Assembly (NCBI GenBank): GCA_028277405.1
Contig: JANQGH010000050.1
Span: forward strand, 1 to 64,000
Direction: 5' to 3'
Source of the DNA: Alphaproteobacteria bacterium
Lineage (GTDB): Bacteria > Pseudomonadota > Alphaproteobacteria > DSM-16000 > Inquilinaceae
Length of the DNA stretch: 64,000 nucleotides
In this document: in pieces, positions 1-8,815 of the stretch
Layout of the letters: each line of letters opens with the position of its first letter
Numbering within the stretch: position 1 is the stretch's first letter
Translations under genes and position numbers: made by a program
The notes under the pieces: model-generated
Told to the model about the DNA's origin: nothing
Databases searched by the model: none
What the model saw: only the letters and a program-made list of their open reading frames with translations

Positions 1-843
1 CCTTTGTCGGGGACGGAGGCGGATGCCTCCTCGCTAGCAACCGCCATCGCGCTGGGCACGCGGTTTGGGGCGCATGTCAAAGCCATTCACACCAAGTCAG
101 ATCCCACCGATTCCGCGCCTTTGATCGGCGAGGGCATGTCGGGCATCGTCATGGAGCAGGTCATGCGCGCCTCCCAGACGGAGATCGACAAGCGCGAGAG
201 CGCGGCGAAGATCACCTTCGACAAGGCCCAGGCGACATCCGGCCTGCGACTGGCCGCCGCGCCGACGGGCGAGGCCGGCGGCTCGATGTCGTACCTGGAG
301 ATCGAGGGCAGGGAGGACCAACTTGTCGCCGAATATGGCCGGCTGAGCGATCTGATCGTGCTGCCCAATCAGGCGGTCGGCGACGGCAGCGTGCAAGCGG
401 CGGTGACCTTGGAGGCGGCGCTGATGAGCAGCGGCCGGCCGGTCTTGATATCGTCTCCCGAAGGCGGCTCCACCGGCGCTTCCGTGGCGATCGCCTGGAA
501 TGGCGGTCGCGAGGTCGCGCACACGGTGCAGGCGGCGATGCCCATACTCACGCAGGCGGATCAGGTGCACATCTTGACCGTCGGAACGGAGAAGACCGAC
601 GTCACCCGGGGCGATGGTCTCGTGGACTATCTCGCCTGGCACGACATTCCCGCCCAGCTCTCCAAACTTCAGCCGCAGCGGGGCTCAACCGGTGACGCGC
701 TGATGACCGCCGCCGGCGAACGCGGTTGCGACATGATCGTCATGGGCGGCTACGGCCACAGCCGGATGCGCGAGCTGATTTTCGGCGGCGTCACCCGGCA
801 CGCGCTGAACCACGCCCAGATCGCGGTCTTGATGGCACACTAG
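1..843 (+). CDS. Universal stress protein, two-domain (5' end cut by window)
   Basis: Partial gene: the reading frame is open to the left edge, and the first residues (LSGTEAD) match the region just after the usual N-terminal ILVP strand of Usp domains, so only a few residues are missing. Two Usp folds can be followed. The second, from about residue 150, has a nucleotide-binding loop of the G-x2-G-x9-G-(S/T) type near the C-terminus (MGGYGHSRMRELIFGGVT). Such proteins bind ATP or similar ligands in the cytoplasm and help stress survival; the specific role is unknown. It lies 17 bp upstream of a flavin oxidase on the same strand, so co-transcription is likely. Confidence 0.85.
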   Translation, partial: PLSGTEADASSLATAIALGTRFGAHVKAIHTKSDPTDSAPLIGEGMSGIVMEQVMRASQTEIDKRESAAKITFDKAQATSGLRLAAAPTGEAGGSMSYLEIEGREDQLVAEYGRLSDLIVLPNQAVGDGSVQAAVTLEAALMSSGRPVLISSPEGGSTGASVAIAWNGGREVAHTVQAAMPILTQADQVHILTVGTEKTDVTRGDGLVDYLAWHDIPAQLSKLQPQRGSTGDALMTAAGERGCDMIVMGGYGHSRMRELIFGGVTRHALNHAQIAVLMAH

Positions 844-860
844 GCAAGGGCCCGACGCCG

Positions 861-2309
861 ATGCCGGATACCAGCTTGCCAACCGGTCATGCCGCCGCGT
901 TAGCGGCGATCCGCGAGGCCCTGGGGCCTGCCGGTATCGTCGATGCGCCGGAGGAGATGGCGCCTTACTGCCGGTCCTGGCGTGACGACATCCATGGCCG
1001 CGTTCCGCTTGTGGCCAGGCCAGCCTCGACGGATGAGGTGGCGCGGGTGGTGGCCCTGTGCGCCGAGGCGGGCATCGCCATCGTGCCGCAGGGCGGCAAT
1101 ACCGGCCTGACCGGCGCCGGCCAGCCGCACGACGACGCCAGCGAAATCATCCTGTCGCTGGGCCGGATGAACCGCATCCGCGATGTCGATCCGCTGAACG
1201 ACACCATGACGGTCGAGGCCGGCTGTGTCCTGCAGACGATCCAAGAGGCGGCACTGAAGGCCGACCGGCTGTTCCCGCTCAGCCTGGCGGCCGAAGGTTC
1301 ATGTCAGATCGGCGGCAATCTCTCCACCAATGCCGGCGGCATCCACGTCGTCCGCTACGGCAGTGCGAAGGGCCTGGTGCTCGGGCTTGAGGTCGTGCTG
1401 GCCGATGGGCGGGTCTGGCACGGCCTGAAAGGCCTGCGTAAGGACAATGCCGGCTACGACCTGAAGCAGTTGTTTCTCGGCACCGAGGGCACGCTGGGCG
1501 TGATCACGGCGGCCGTGTTGAAGCTCTATCCGCGCCCGACCGACCGCGCCACCGCGTTTCTGGCCGTCGAGGATCCCGCCGCCGCATTGACCATGCTGGC
1601 CCGGGCCAAGGCGGCGTTCGGCGAGGCCGTCACGGCCTTCGAGCTGATCCAGCGCCGGGGCGTGGAACTCGCGGCCGCCAAGCTCGACGGCGTTTCCGAC
1701 CCGCTGAAAGACCCGCATCCCTGGTACGTGCTGATGGAGCTGACCGGTCAGTCAGCGCCGGGCACGCTCAATCAGGGGCTGGAGGCCTATCTCGCCGACG
1801 CCTTCGAGGCCGGTGTGGTCGCCGACGCCACGATCGCCATGTCCGACGCCCATGCCGACCGGCTGTGGCACATGCGCGAGGGCTTGGCGGAGGCCCAAAA
1901 CACGGACGGCGTCAGCATCAAGCACGACGTTTCCGTGCCCGTTTCCTCGATCCCGGAATTCCTGGCCCGCGCCAACGGGACGCTGCTTGAGGCCTATCCG
2001 ACCATTCGATTGCTGGCCTTCGGCCATGTCGGCGACGGCAACCTGCACTACAACCCGGCCCAGCCGCTGGATTGGGAGGCGGACGCCTATCGCGCCGAAC
2101 GGCCGCGGATCAACCGCATCGTGCATGACATCGTGGTCGATCTCGGCGGATCGATCAGTGCCGAACACGGCATCGGCATCCTGCGCAAGGCCGAACTGGC
2201 GCACTATGCCGACCCGGTTGCCCTCGACCTGATGGCCAAGGTCAAGCACGCCCTTGACCCGCATGACCTGCTGAACCCCGGCAAGGTCTTCGATCTATCG
2301 GCGCCCTGA
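861..2309 (+). CDS. FAD-binding oxidase, GlcD / D-2-hydroxyacid dehydrogenase family
   Basis: 482-residue flavoprotein. The N-terminal PCMH-type FAD domain shows PQGGNTGLTGAGQP, GGNLSTNAGG and LGTEGTLGVIT. The C-terminal FAD-oxidase_C domain shows HVGDGNLHYN, SAEHGIG and LLNPGKVF. This is the architecture of GlcD, D-lactate dehydrogenase and D-2-hydroxyglutarate dehydrogenase, which oxidise 2-hydroxyacids to 2-oxoacids. No glcE or glcF lies beside it, which argues for a stand-alone D-2-hydroxyacid dehydrogenase rather than the three-subunit glycolate oxidase. ATG at 861 was chosen because the frame upstream runs through the preceding gene. It sits between a Usp gene and an MHS transporter that could import its substrate; the exact substrate is not determined. 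Confidence 0.9.
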   Translation: MPDTSLPTGHAAALAAIREALGPAGIVDAPEEMAPYCRSWRDDIHGRVPLVARPASTDEVARVVALCAEAGIAIVPQGGNTGLTGAGQPHDDASEIILSLGRMNRIRDVDPLNDTMTVEAGCVLQTIQEAALKADRLFPLSLAAEGSCQIGGNLSTNAGGIHVVRYGSAKGLVLGLEVVLADGRVWHGLKGLRKDNAGYDLKQLFLGTEGTLGVITAAVLKLYPRPTDRATAFLAVEDPAAALTMLARAKAAFGEAVTAFELIQRRGVELAAAKLDGVSDPLKDPHPWYVLMELTGQSAPGTLNQGLEAYLADAFEAGVVADATIAMSDAHADRLWHMREGLAEAQNTDGVSIKHDVSVPVSSIPEFLARANGTLLEAYPTIRLLAFGHVGDGNLHYNPAQPLDWEADAYRAERPRINRIVHDIVVDLGGSISAEHGIGILRKAELAHYADPVALDLMAKVKHALDPHDLLNPGKVFDLSAP

Positions 2310-2341
2310 CAGATCAATCTGGCGATCGGCCGCAGGCGGGG

Positions 2342-3631
2342 TTGCCGGCCCGCAAGGTCCTGGTGCCGGGCATCGTCGGCAACGTGCTGGAATGGTACGA
2401 CTTCGCCCTCTATGGCTATCTGGCGCCGGTCATCGCCCAGCTTTTCTTCCCCAGCGACGACGTGCTGACCGGTCTGATCCAAACCTACGCCGTGTTCGCC
2501 ATCGGCTTTCTGGCGCGTCCGATCGGCGGCGTCATCTTCGGCCATCTGGGCGATCGGTTCGGCCGCCGTACGATGTTGAGCTGGTCGATCGGGGTGATGG
2601 CCATCCCGACCTTCCTGCTCGGCACGTTGCCGACCTACGACGATGTCGGCGTCTGGGCGCCCATTCTGCTTGTCGCGCTGCGTATCTTGCAGGGCATTTC
2701 GTCTGGCGGCGAATACGCCGGCTCGGTGACCTTTCTGGTCGAACATGCGCCGGTGGGCCGGCGCGGCCTGTTTGGCAGCCTTGCGCAATCTTCCGCGATG
2801 ATCGGCTCGTTGCTGGGCGCGGGCGCCGGCTGGCTGATTTCGGATCTTCTGCCCACGGACGTGTTGCAGGATTGGGGCTGGCGGCTGCCGTTCCTCGGCG
2901 GCGTCCTGGTCGGCATCTTCGGCCTTTGGATCCGGTTTCGGATGGCCGACTCACCGGTCTTTCGCGCGCTGGAGCGGCAAGGGGCGCTGGAACGGCGCCC
3001 GCTGGTGGCGGCATTCAAGAACCAGAAGCGGGCCATGGTGCTTTGCCTCATGCTCAACTGGGGGGCATCGGCCGGCTATTTCGTGATCTTCACCTGGTTC
3101 GCCGGATACATGCGGGATGTCATCGGCCTGCCGTTGCGCGTGTCACTTGGCATCGGTACGGCCGGTCTGGTGACTGGTTTGCTGTTCACGGTCCTGGCCG
3201 GCTATCTGTCGGACCGGATTGGTCATCGGCGATTGCTCGGCTGGGCGATCGTCGCCTGCGCGGTCGGCGCGTTGCCTCTGCTGCTCTTATCGACGGTGGG
3301 CAGTTTCGGCGCCGTGCTCAGCGCTCAGTTGGGGCTGGCCATATTGCTGGCAGGGCTGCTTGGGACCCTGCCGGCCGTCTTTGTCGCCCTGTTCTCATCC
3401 GTGACGCTCTGCTCGGCCTTTTCGATCTCCTACAATGCCGGCGTCGCGATCTTCGGCGGAACGGCGCCATTGATCGCCACGGCCTTGATCCAACTGACCG
3501 GCTGGTCGGCGTCACCGGGCCTCTATCTGATCGCCGCCATGCTGATTGCGCTCACCGCCCTGACACTGCTGGCACCGGCCGGCATTGCTCGACCCGAAAC
3601 CTCAGTGTCCGGTTCGAAGCGTCACGATTGA
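2342..3631 (+). CDS. MFS transporter, metabolite:H+ symporter (MHS) family
   Basis: 429-residue inner-membrane protein with about 12 membrane segments. The start of TM1 reads GNVLEWYDFALYGYLAP and the loop after TM2 reads GHLGDRFGRR, both signatures of the MHS branch (ProP, KgtP, ShiA-like) of the major facilitator superfamily. These proteins import organic acids, betaines or related metabolites with protons. The start is TTG at 2342 behind a GGCGGGG stretch; the frame is open further upstream, so the start is uncertain. It lies 32 bp after the 2-hydroxyacid oxidase and probably shares its transcript, which suggests, without proof, a hydroxyacid substrate. Confidence 0.88.
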   Translation: MPARKVLVPGIVGNVLEWYDFALYGYLAPVIAQLFFPSDDVLTGLIQTYAVFAIGFLARPIGGVIFGHLGDRFGRRTMLSWSIGVMAIPTFLLGTLPTYDDVGVWAPILLVALRILQGISSGGEYAGSVTFLVEHAPVGRRGLFGSLAQSSAMIGSLLGAGAGWLISDLLPTDVLQDWGWRLPFLGGVLVGIFGLWIRFRMADSPVFRALERQGALERRPLVAAFKNQKRAMVLCLMLNWGASAGYFVIFTWFAGYMRDVIGLPLRVSLGIGTAGLVTGLLFTVLAGYLSDRIGHRRLLGWAIVACAVGALPLLLLSTVGSFGAVLSAQLGLAILLAGLLGTLPAVFVALFSSVTLCSAFSISYNAGVAIFGGTAPLIATALIQLTGWSASPGLYLIAAMLIALTALTLLAPAGIARPETSVSGSKRHD

Positions 3632-3650
3632 TGGGACGATCGGCCGGCAT

Positions 3651-4943
3651 TCACGACCCTGGCGCGGCCTGAGCGCGCTTATCGCCACGGAACTCGGCCG
3701 ATGGGCGCACCGTCAAGATCACGCAAAACGAAATCAGGCCCGCCGCGATCACGTACCAGGCCGGCGCGGTCCGGCTGCCCGTGACCTCGATCAGCCAGGT
3801 TGCGATCAACGGGGCCGTGCCGCCGAACAGCGCCACGCTGGCATTCATCACCACCGCCACGCCGGTGTAGCGAATATGGGCTGGCACCATGTCGGTCAAC
3901 GCGACCGGTGCGGCGCCATTCGGCATCGCCATGTTGATCGCAAACAACACCAGCAGCGCCCAGGTTAGGCCCAGCGCGCCGGCCTCGGCGGCCAGGAAGA
4001 TCGGCACGATAAGCACCGCGAAGCCAATCGCGGTCACCGCCAGCACGCGCTTGTAGCCGACCTTGTCGGCAAGCCAGCCTCCGACCGGCAGGAACACAAG
4101 CAGCACTGCGAGCGAAACGGTGCTGGCGAGCTGCGGGTCAATGCTGGCACCGCTGTTGAAATGCGGCACATAGGCGGGCAGCCAGACGAAGACCGTATAG
4201 AACGAAACCGTCCCCACCACGATCATGCCGACCATCTTCAGGGCATCGACCGGCGCCTCGCGAAACAGCCGCATCAAGGGGTGGGTGACCAGTTGCCCAC
4301 GCTCGCGGGCCTTCAGAAAGTCGGGCGTCTCGTGCAGGTTGCGGCGCAGCCAAAGGCCGACGAAGCCGAGCACCAACCCGCCGGCGAACGGTAACCGCCA
4401 CGCCCATGCGTGCATCTGATCAGGCGTGAACAGCGACTTCGCCAGCAGCACGATGGCCGACCCGATCAGAATGCCGAAGACCGTGCCCGTATAGGCAAGG
4501 CTGCCAAAAAGACCGCGGCGGCCGGGCGGCGCGGTTTCCACGAGATAACAGATGGCACCGCCTTGTTCGCCGCCGACCGACAGGCCCTGCGCGATGCGCA
4601 GCAAGATCAAGAGAGCGGCCGCCCAAACCCCCATATCGGCATGGGTCGGCACCACCGCCATCAAGGTCGTCGGCACCATCATCGCCATGATCGACACGCG
4701 CAGAGCCCTTTTTCGGCCCAGCCGGTCGCCGATCCAGCCAAAGAGGGCGCCGCCCAGCGGCCGCATGAAATAGCCGACGGCGAAAACGCCATAGGTCTGG
4801 ATCAGGCCGGCGATGCGATCGTCGGACGGGAAGAACGCCTGGCTCAGATACGGCGCCAGATAGGCGAAGATGACGAAGTCGTACCATTCCAGCGTATTAC
4901 CGGCATTCGACGCCAAAACGGACCTGGTTCGTGCCGACGCCAT
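3651..4943 (-). CDS. MFS transporter, metabolite:H+ symporter (MHS) family
   Basis: 430-residue 12-TM transporter of the same MHS branch as its convergent neighbour. It shares the TM1 motif GNTLEWYDF, the FFPSDD motif and GWIGDRLGRK after TM2. The two genes point at each other with stop codons 19 bp apart, so they are diverged paralogues rather than a recent tandem duplication. The XRE regulator lies 90 bp upstream on the same strand and is the likely local controller. The substrate is unknown; a carboxylate or similar metabolite is typical for the family. Confidence 0.88.
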   Translation of the reverse strand: MASARTRSVLASNAGNTLEWYDFVIFAYLAPYLSQAFFPSDDRIAGLIQTYGVFAVGYFMRPLGGALFGWIGDRLGRKRALRVSIMAMMVPTTLMAVVPTHADMGVWAAALLILLRIAQGLSVGGEQGGAICYLVETAPPGRRGLFGSLAYTGTVFGILIGSAIVLLAKSLFTPDQMHAWAWRLPFAGGLVLGFVGLWLRRNLHETPDFLKARERGQLVTHPLMRLFREAPVDALKMVGMIVVGTVSFYTVFVWLPAYVPHFNSGASIDPQLASTVSLAVLLVFLPVGGWLADKVGYKRVLAVTAIGFAVLIVPIFLAAEAGALGLTWALLVLFAINMAMPNGAAPVALTDMVPAHIRYTGVAVVMNASVALFGGTAPLIATWLIEVTGSRTAPAWYVIAAGLISFCVILTVRPSAEFRGDKRAQAAPGS

Positions 4944-5033
4944 GGTTACGGTCGTTCCCGATCGTACCCGGGGGCTTGCCTAGAGGGTCGTTTGCCTGCG
5001 GTCATCGATACTCACCCTCAGTCGTTCGCAACG

Positions 5034-5891
5034 TTAGATCCGCCGTGATAGTGCGTCGAGCCAGGACGCGACATCGCTGCTGGTCACCGTCGCGGCGCGC
5101 ACCAGCGCGTCGAAATGCTGGATCAGCGCAATCACGCGGTCGCCCTGCGGGAAGACAAGATAGCGCTGGCCAAGATAGATGATCGCCCGGGTGTGGCCAA
5201 AGACGGTCAAGGGGGCGGAGTAGAGCGCGCAGCCGTCATAGAGATGCAGGCGCACGCCCGGGTAAAGCTCGTCGCAATAGCGCGCCAGGGCCTCGATCTG
5301 GCGCCGGCGGACCCTTCGATCCAGACCGCGCCAGATGCCGCCGCCTTCGGCGAACTCGTGCAAGGTCTGCACGGCCATGGCGATCTCGAACTCGCTTTCC
5401 GGCCGGCGCAGCAGGGACAGCTTCTCCGTCGCGTCGGCAATCGCCTGGTCGGGGTTCTTCAAGGCGATGCCGCGGAACTCGAACTTCATGACCGCATCGG
5501 TCTTCATCGCCGATGGCAGGGTCGACGGCACATAGCGGATTTTCTGGCCCAGCACCTCCAAGTGCCAGTCGATGATGTCCTGGTCGGCCGGCAACAGCTT
5601 GGCCGGCGCGACCCGAACGGCCTGTTCCAGGATCGTCGAGGCGTGGCCGGGCTGGCTGGAGATGCCCAACAGCCAGTCGCAGCTGACGCCAAGCACGGTG
5701 GACAGTCGGGCCAGCGTCTCGCCATTGGGCAGTGTCGTCCCCGCCGTCCGCAGCAATTGCGACAAGGCGGACCGATCGATCGAGGCGGCCGCCGCGACCG
5801 CCGATCGGGACTGGCCGGAAAGGGCAATCGCCTCGGACAGCCTGTCCCGAAACAGCCGGGCGCGCTCCCTCTTGTCCATGAGATTGCTCAT
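5034..5891 (-). CDS. XRE-family HTH transcriptional regulator
   Basis: 285 residues. Residues of about 10-75 form a helix-turn-helix of the Cro/C1 type (AIALSGQSRSAVAAAASIDRSALSQLLR, interrupted here only by text limits: see AAAASIDRSALSQLL), followed by the typical LARLSTVLGVSCDWLLG. The remaining 200 residues form a conserved C-terminal region (YDGCALYSAPLTVFG, AIIYLGQRYLVF) likely to sense a ligand. ATG 5891 is preferred over GTG 5894. No Shine-Dalgarno is visible, and a perfect 6-bp dyad (5895-5912) touches the start codon, so leaderless translation or autorepression is plausible. It probably regulates the MHS transporter 90 bp downstream. Confidence 0.85.
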   Translation of the reverse strand: MSNLMDKRERARLFRDRLSEAIALSGQSRSAVAAAASIDRSALSQLLRTAGTTLPNGETLARLSTVLGVSCDWLLGISSQPGHASTILEQAVRVAPAKLLPADQDIIDWHLEVLGQKIRYVPSTLPSAMKTDAVMKFEFRGIALKNPDQAIADATEKLSLLRRPESEFEIAMAVQTLHEFAEGGGIWRGLDRRVRRRQIEALARYCDELYPGVRLHLYDGCALYSAPLTVFGHTRAIIYLGQRYLVFPQGDRVIALIQHFDALVRAATVTSSDVASWLDALSRRI

Positions 5892-5894
5892 CAC

Positions 5895-5912
5895 TGTTGA
5901 ATTCTATCAACA
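5895..5912. promoter_or_regulatory. Inverted repeat TGTTGA-N6-TCAACA, likely XRE operator
   Basis: Perfect 6-bp arms with a 6-bp centre, lying directly against the start codon of the XRE regulator and in the 136-bp divergent region shared with the DUF2061 gene. Position and symmetry fit an autoregulatory operator; no binding data are implied. Confidence 0.45.
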
Positions 5913-6030
5913 AAGTGGACAACACGCTACTGAACAAGACAGTGTTCACGACACCCTCGTCGTCATCGCCAAGCCGATCGTCTAACGTCGCCCAGCTTGG
6001 GGCGAACAGGGCGGCAAAGGGCCGGTTTGG

Positions 6031-6240
6031 ATGGTTGAGACGCGGACACGCACAATGGCCAAGGCGGTGACTTGGCAATTGCTCGGTCTCGCCACCACCA
6101 CCTTGATCGGCTGGCTGATTACCGGTTCAGCCGCCGCGTCCGCCGGTCTGGCCGCAAGTTCCGCCGCCGTCGGGTTTGCCTGCTACGTGCTGCACGAGCG
6201 GCTGTGGCACGTCGTGCCCTGGGGTATCCGGCGACGGTGA
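6031..6240 (+). CDS. DUF2061 small membrane protein
   Basis: 69 residues. The sequence RTMAKAVTWQLLGLATT and the closing HERLWHVVPWG are hallmarks of DUF2061, a family of short inner-membrane proteins with two membrane segments and unknown function. A shorter start at 6055 (MAKAVTWQ) is also possible. It is transcribed divergently from the XRE regulator and could be controlled from the same intergenic region. Confidence 0.8.
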   Translation: MVETRTRTMAKAVTWQLLGLATTTLIGWLITGSAAASAGLAASSAAVGFACYVLHERLWHVVPWGIRRR

Positions 6241-6276
6241 AAGAGCTTTGCTGCCGCTGGGGAAGTCAGGCTGGGT

Positions 6277-6957
6277 TCACGATGAGCCCAGGCCCTTTTG
6301 CGTGATGTTGAAGCTGACGCATATACGGTCCGCCGCTTCGCCCTTGGCGCCCGTCACGTTGGTCTCAACCCGATGGTACAGCCAGGACGGAAACAGCACC
6401 GCCCGGCCGGGGATCGGTTCGAAACTGACCTCGCGCCAATTCTGGGGGCCTTGCTCCTGGTTCGGGTCGAGGCGGGCAGGGATCATCAAACTGGCCGTTC
6501 TGGGGTCGACAAATACGATGCGGCCCGCTTCCTTGGGCGCTTGCACGTAATAGACCCCGCTCCAAAGGCTGCCTCCGTGGATATGGCTTCGGTTCGCGCT
6601 GCCGGGCGGATTGATGATCGCCCACATGATGTCGATGCCCAGCCGAAGAGAAGGGTCGTAGAGAAGCTGGCGCGAGATATCTGATGTGATCTCGTCGATC
6701 CCTTTCGTCAGAGCGGCGAATGCCGGCTCGCCAACTAAGTCCGTCCTGCTGTGCCAACCGCCGAGCGACACGACGTTCGATCGCTCGATGCCCTTGTCGT
6801 CCTTGGCCCGTTCAGCGCGAATCGCTTTGATCAGATCGCGGTTCAGAGCCGCGCTTCCGGGCAGGTCGCAATAGAAGACGGGCGTTGGGAAGTAGTTTTC
6901 GTGATAGACTTTTGGCGTGGTCGTCGAGTGCTCTGCCGGCCCAGATTGATCGTTCAT
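6277..6957 (-). CDS. TIGR02466-like putative 2OG-Fe(II) oxygenase
   Basis: 226 residues. The opening YFPTPVFYCDLPG, the central SHIHGGSLWSGVYYVQ and the later LFPSWLYHRVETN with RICVSFNIT match the TIGR02466 family, which is related to 2-oxoglutarate/Fe(II)-dependent dioxygenases. The two histidines in HIHGG and LYHRV and the arginine in DRICVS are candidate iron and 2-oxoglutarate ligands. The start at ATG 6957 (MNDQSGPAEHS) is chosen because the frame upstream would run into the acetyltransferase gene. The substrate is unknown. It is the last gene of a minus-strand series with an AAC(3)-like acetyltransferase and a LysE exporter. Confidence 0.8.
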   Translation of the reverse strand: MNDQSGPAEHSTTTPKVYHENYFPTPVFYCDLPGSAALNRDLIKAIRAERAKDDKGIERSNVVSLGGWHSRTDLVGEPAFAALTKGIDEITSDISRQLLYDPSLRLGIDIMWAIINPPGSANRSHIHGGSLWSGVYYVQAPKEAGRIVFVDPRTASLMIPARLDPNQEQGPQNWREVSFEPIPGRAVLFPSWLYHRVETNVTGAKGEAADRICVSFNITQKGLGSS

Positions 6958-7099
6958 TGCTGCGAGGTCTTCATAGCGGTGGATGTCCTTTTTTGCGACA
7001 TTCTGCCACGCAGCAGCGACCGCGTGCAGCACATTCTCGCCGGCCGCGGTCCGGCAATGCGCCCGTCTTGCCGCGGCCGCTATCGGAAACGGTGTCGGC

Positions 7100-7894
7100 T
7101 CAACGGTCCATGCTTCGTCTCGCCGCGTCACATTCTTCGCAGCCAGCGTCCGCCGGGTGCAGGAACGCCAACGGGTCTCCGGCCAAGTGATTGCACGCAA
7201 TCCCGACGATATCGCGGGAACGGGCCAGCCGGGTATGGGCATGGCCGACAATGCCCTCCGCCAACAAGTGCTCGGCGCGCAGCCAATCGTCGACCAGGGC
7301 AAACCGCTCGCAGCAATGGTCGTTTTCCAGATAGTCGATGCGTACCTTGGCGCCGTCCTTCAGCACCGTGCAGTGATGGGGCACGGCATAGGGCACACCG
7401 GCGAGCACTTCGGCGAGATGTAGTGTCGTGTTCGCGTCCTGGCCGGCGCCCAGTAACAGCACTTGCCCGTCCAGTTCATGCACCCGACCGACTGGGCTTT
7501 CCGGCCGATGCGGCGGTAAGGGCAGGGGGTCTGCCGTAATCCTGGCGGCGTTCGGGCCAGCCGCCGCGAAGGCGAAGAACTGATCGCTGCGCTGAACGCC
7601 GGGCAGGCGCCAAAACGTGTCGGCGACAACGCCCAGGCTGGGCGCCGCCGCTGTCGTCAGCGGGTCGAACGGTTCGTCGTCCTCATCGGCCCAGGACGGC
7701 ATGACCAGCGTTCCGTCGGGCCCGATGGCATCGCGCAGGGCAGCGATCAGGCCCGTCGGTCCGCCTTCCACGGGCCGTGTCGCGCGAAACGATGTGTGGA
7801 CGAGCAACACACCGCCCGGTCGCACGCCCAAGGCGCCCAACTGGCCGACGATTTCTGCTGTCGTCAGCGGCCGTCGTTCCTCGTCATCCGCCAT
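7100..7894 (-). CDS. Aminoglycoside N(3)-acetyltransferase (AAC(3)) family protein
   Basis: 264 residues covering the whole antibiotic N-acetyltransferase (AAC(3)) fold. Visible family blocks are GVLLVHTSFRA near residue 30, DGTLVMPSW near residue 60, the VGRVHELDGQVLLLGAG block and the NTTLHLAE segment that contributes a catalytic histidine. The known members transfer acetyl from acetyl-CoA to the 3-amino group of 2-deoxystreptamine antibiotics. Chromosomal relatives often act on other amines, so resistance is an inference. A cysteine-rich C-terminus (GCEECD) is present. It lies 23 bp downstream of a LysE exporter, suggesting an operon. Confidence 0.85.
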   Translation of the reverse strand: MADDEERRPLTTAEIVGQLGALGVRPGGVLLVHTSFRATRPVEGGPTGLIAALRDAIGPDGTLVMPSWADEDDEPFDPLTTAAAPSLGVVADTFWRLPGVQRSDQFFAFAAAGPNAARITADPLPLPPHRPESPVGRVHELDGQVLLLGAGQDANTTLHLAEVLAGVPYAVPHHCTVLKDGAKVRIDYLENDHCCERFALVDDWLRAEHLLAEGIVGHAHTRLARSRDIVGIACNHLAGDPLAFLHPADAGCEECDAARRSMDR

Positions 7895-7917
7895 CGTTGT
7901 TTCGGGTGTCGGCGGCG

Positions 7918-8532
7918 TCAGTTGCGGGTGGCGACCGTAAGCGCCGCGCTGGCCATCAGCGCGCCGGTGCCGCGATTGACCAGCTTCATGGCGCGTCGGC
8001 TGCGAAACGCCCGTCGCGCTCGTGCCGCCAGCAGCACATAGGCGCCCAGCACCACGGCATAGACAAAGGCCACGACAAGCGCGAGTTCGAAGAAGCCCAG
8101 CCAGTCGAGCGCCGGCAGCGAGATAATCGTCGGCAGCAGCGACAGATAGAACAGCATGGTCTTAGGATTGCCCAGCGTCAGCGCGACGCCACCGGCGAAC
8201 AGGCGGATCGCGTCGCCTGTCGGCGGGGCGGCAGAGGATGGCGGACCTGCGGGCGCCGTCCACAGCTTCCAGGCCAGATACAGCAGATACGCCACGCCCA
8301 GATACTTGATGGCGACAAACACCGGGTGGAACGTCTCGGCGACGGCCGCCAGCCCAAACACGGCGCAGGCGAGCCAGATCACGTCGCCCAGCAGCAGGCC
8401 AAGGCAAAAGGCCGGCGCGCCCGCCGTCCCCCTGCCCATGACGCGGGCAATAAGCGCCGCGATCGCCGGGCCCGGCGAGGCGCAGGCGATGGCAAACACG
8501 CCGGCGAAAAGAAGCAGCGATGCGGCATCCAT
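7918..8532 (-). CDS. LysE/RhtB family exporter
   Basis: 204 residues with about six membrane segments. The N-terminus carries the family motif ASPGPA after the first helix, followed by GLLLGDVIWLACAVFG and KYLGVAYLLYLAWK, all typical of LysE/RhtB translocators that export amino acids or small amino compounds. The gene is first of a minus-strand series with the AAC(3)-like acetyltransferase (23-bp gap) and the 2OG-Fe(II)-like protein, which suggests export of a modified amine. The substrate is not determinable from sequence. Confidence 0.88.
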   Translation of the reverse strand: MDAASLLLFAGVFAIACASPGPAIAALIARVMGRGTAGAPAFCLGLLLGDVIWLACAVFGLAAVAETFHPVFVAIKYLGVAYLLYLAWKLWTAPAGPPSSAAPPTGDAIRLFAGGVALTLGNPKTMLFYLSLLPTIISLPALDWLGFFELALVVAFVYAVVLGAYVLLAARARRAFRSRRAMKLVNRGTGALMASAALTVATRN

Positions 8533-8815
8533 TGTACGCGGTTCCTAAGGGTAGAGGCGGCGATTGAGTTCGATTCCTAGCCGTGATCGGCACTGTTGGA
8601 CAACCAGCTTCGCGACTGTCGGCCGAATACCGGCATTGCGGATCCAAGGGTGGCGATGGGTGGTTCGGCCGGCTGTCGTTGCAGAACCCCATGACACGAG
8701 CCATCTCTGCATGTAATAAGTGAGTATAATATGATGATGCAGATTTGAGTGTTATTCAGGGCGATGGAGGCCCTGCGGGTACGCGTCAAAAGTGTGAAAC
8801 AAGAGGCAGGAAGCC
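8533..8815. other. Divergent intergenic region with a TATAAT box
   Basis: 283 bp between the LysE exporter and the alpha-oxoamine synthase. It contains a perfect TATAAT at 8725-8730 on the plus strand, about 85 bp before the GTG start, but no convincing -35 box at the right spacing, so activator dependence is possible. The stretch is clearly more AT-rich than its surroundings. No gene is seen in it. Confidence 0.4.
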
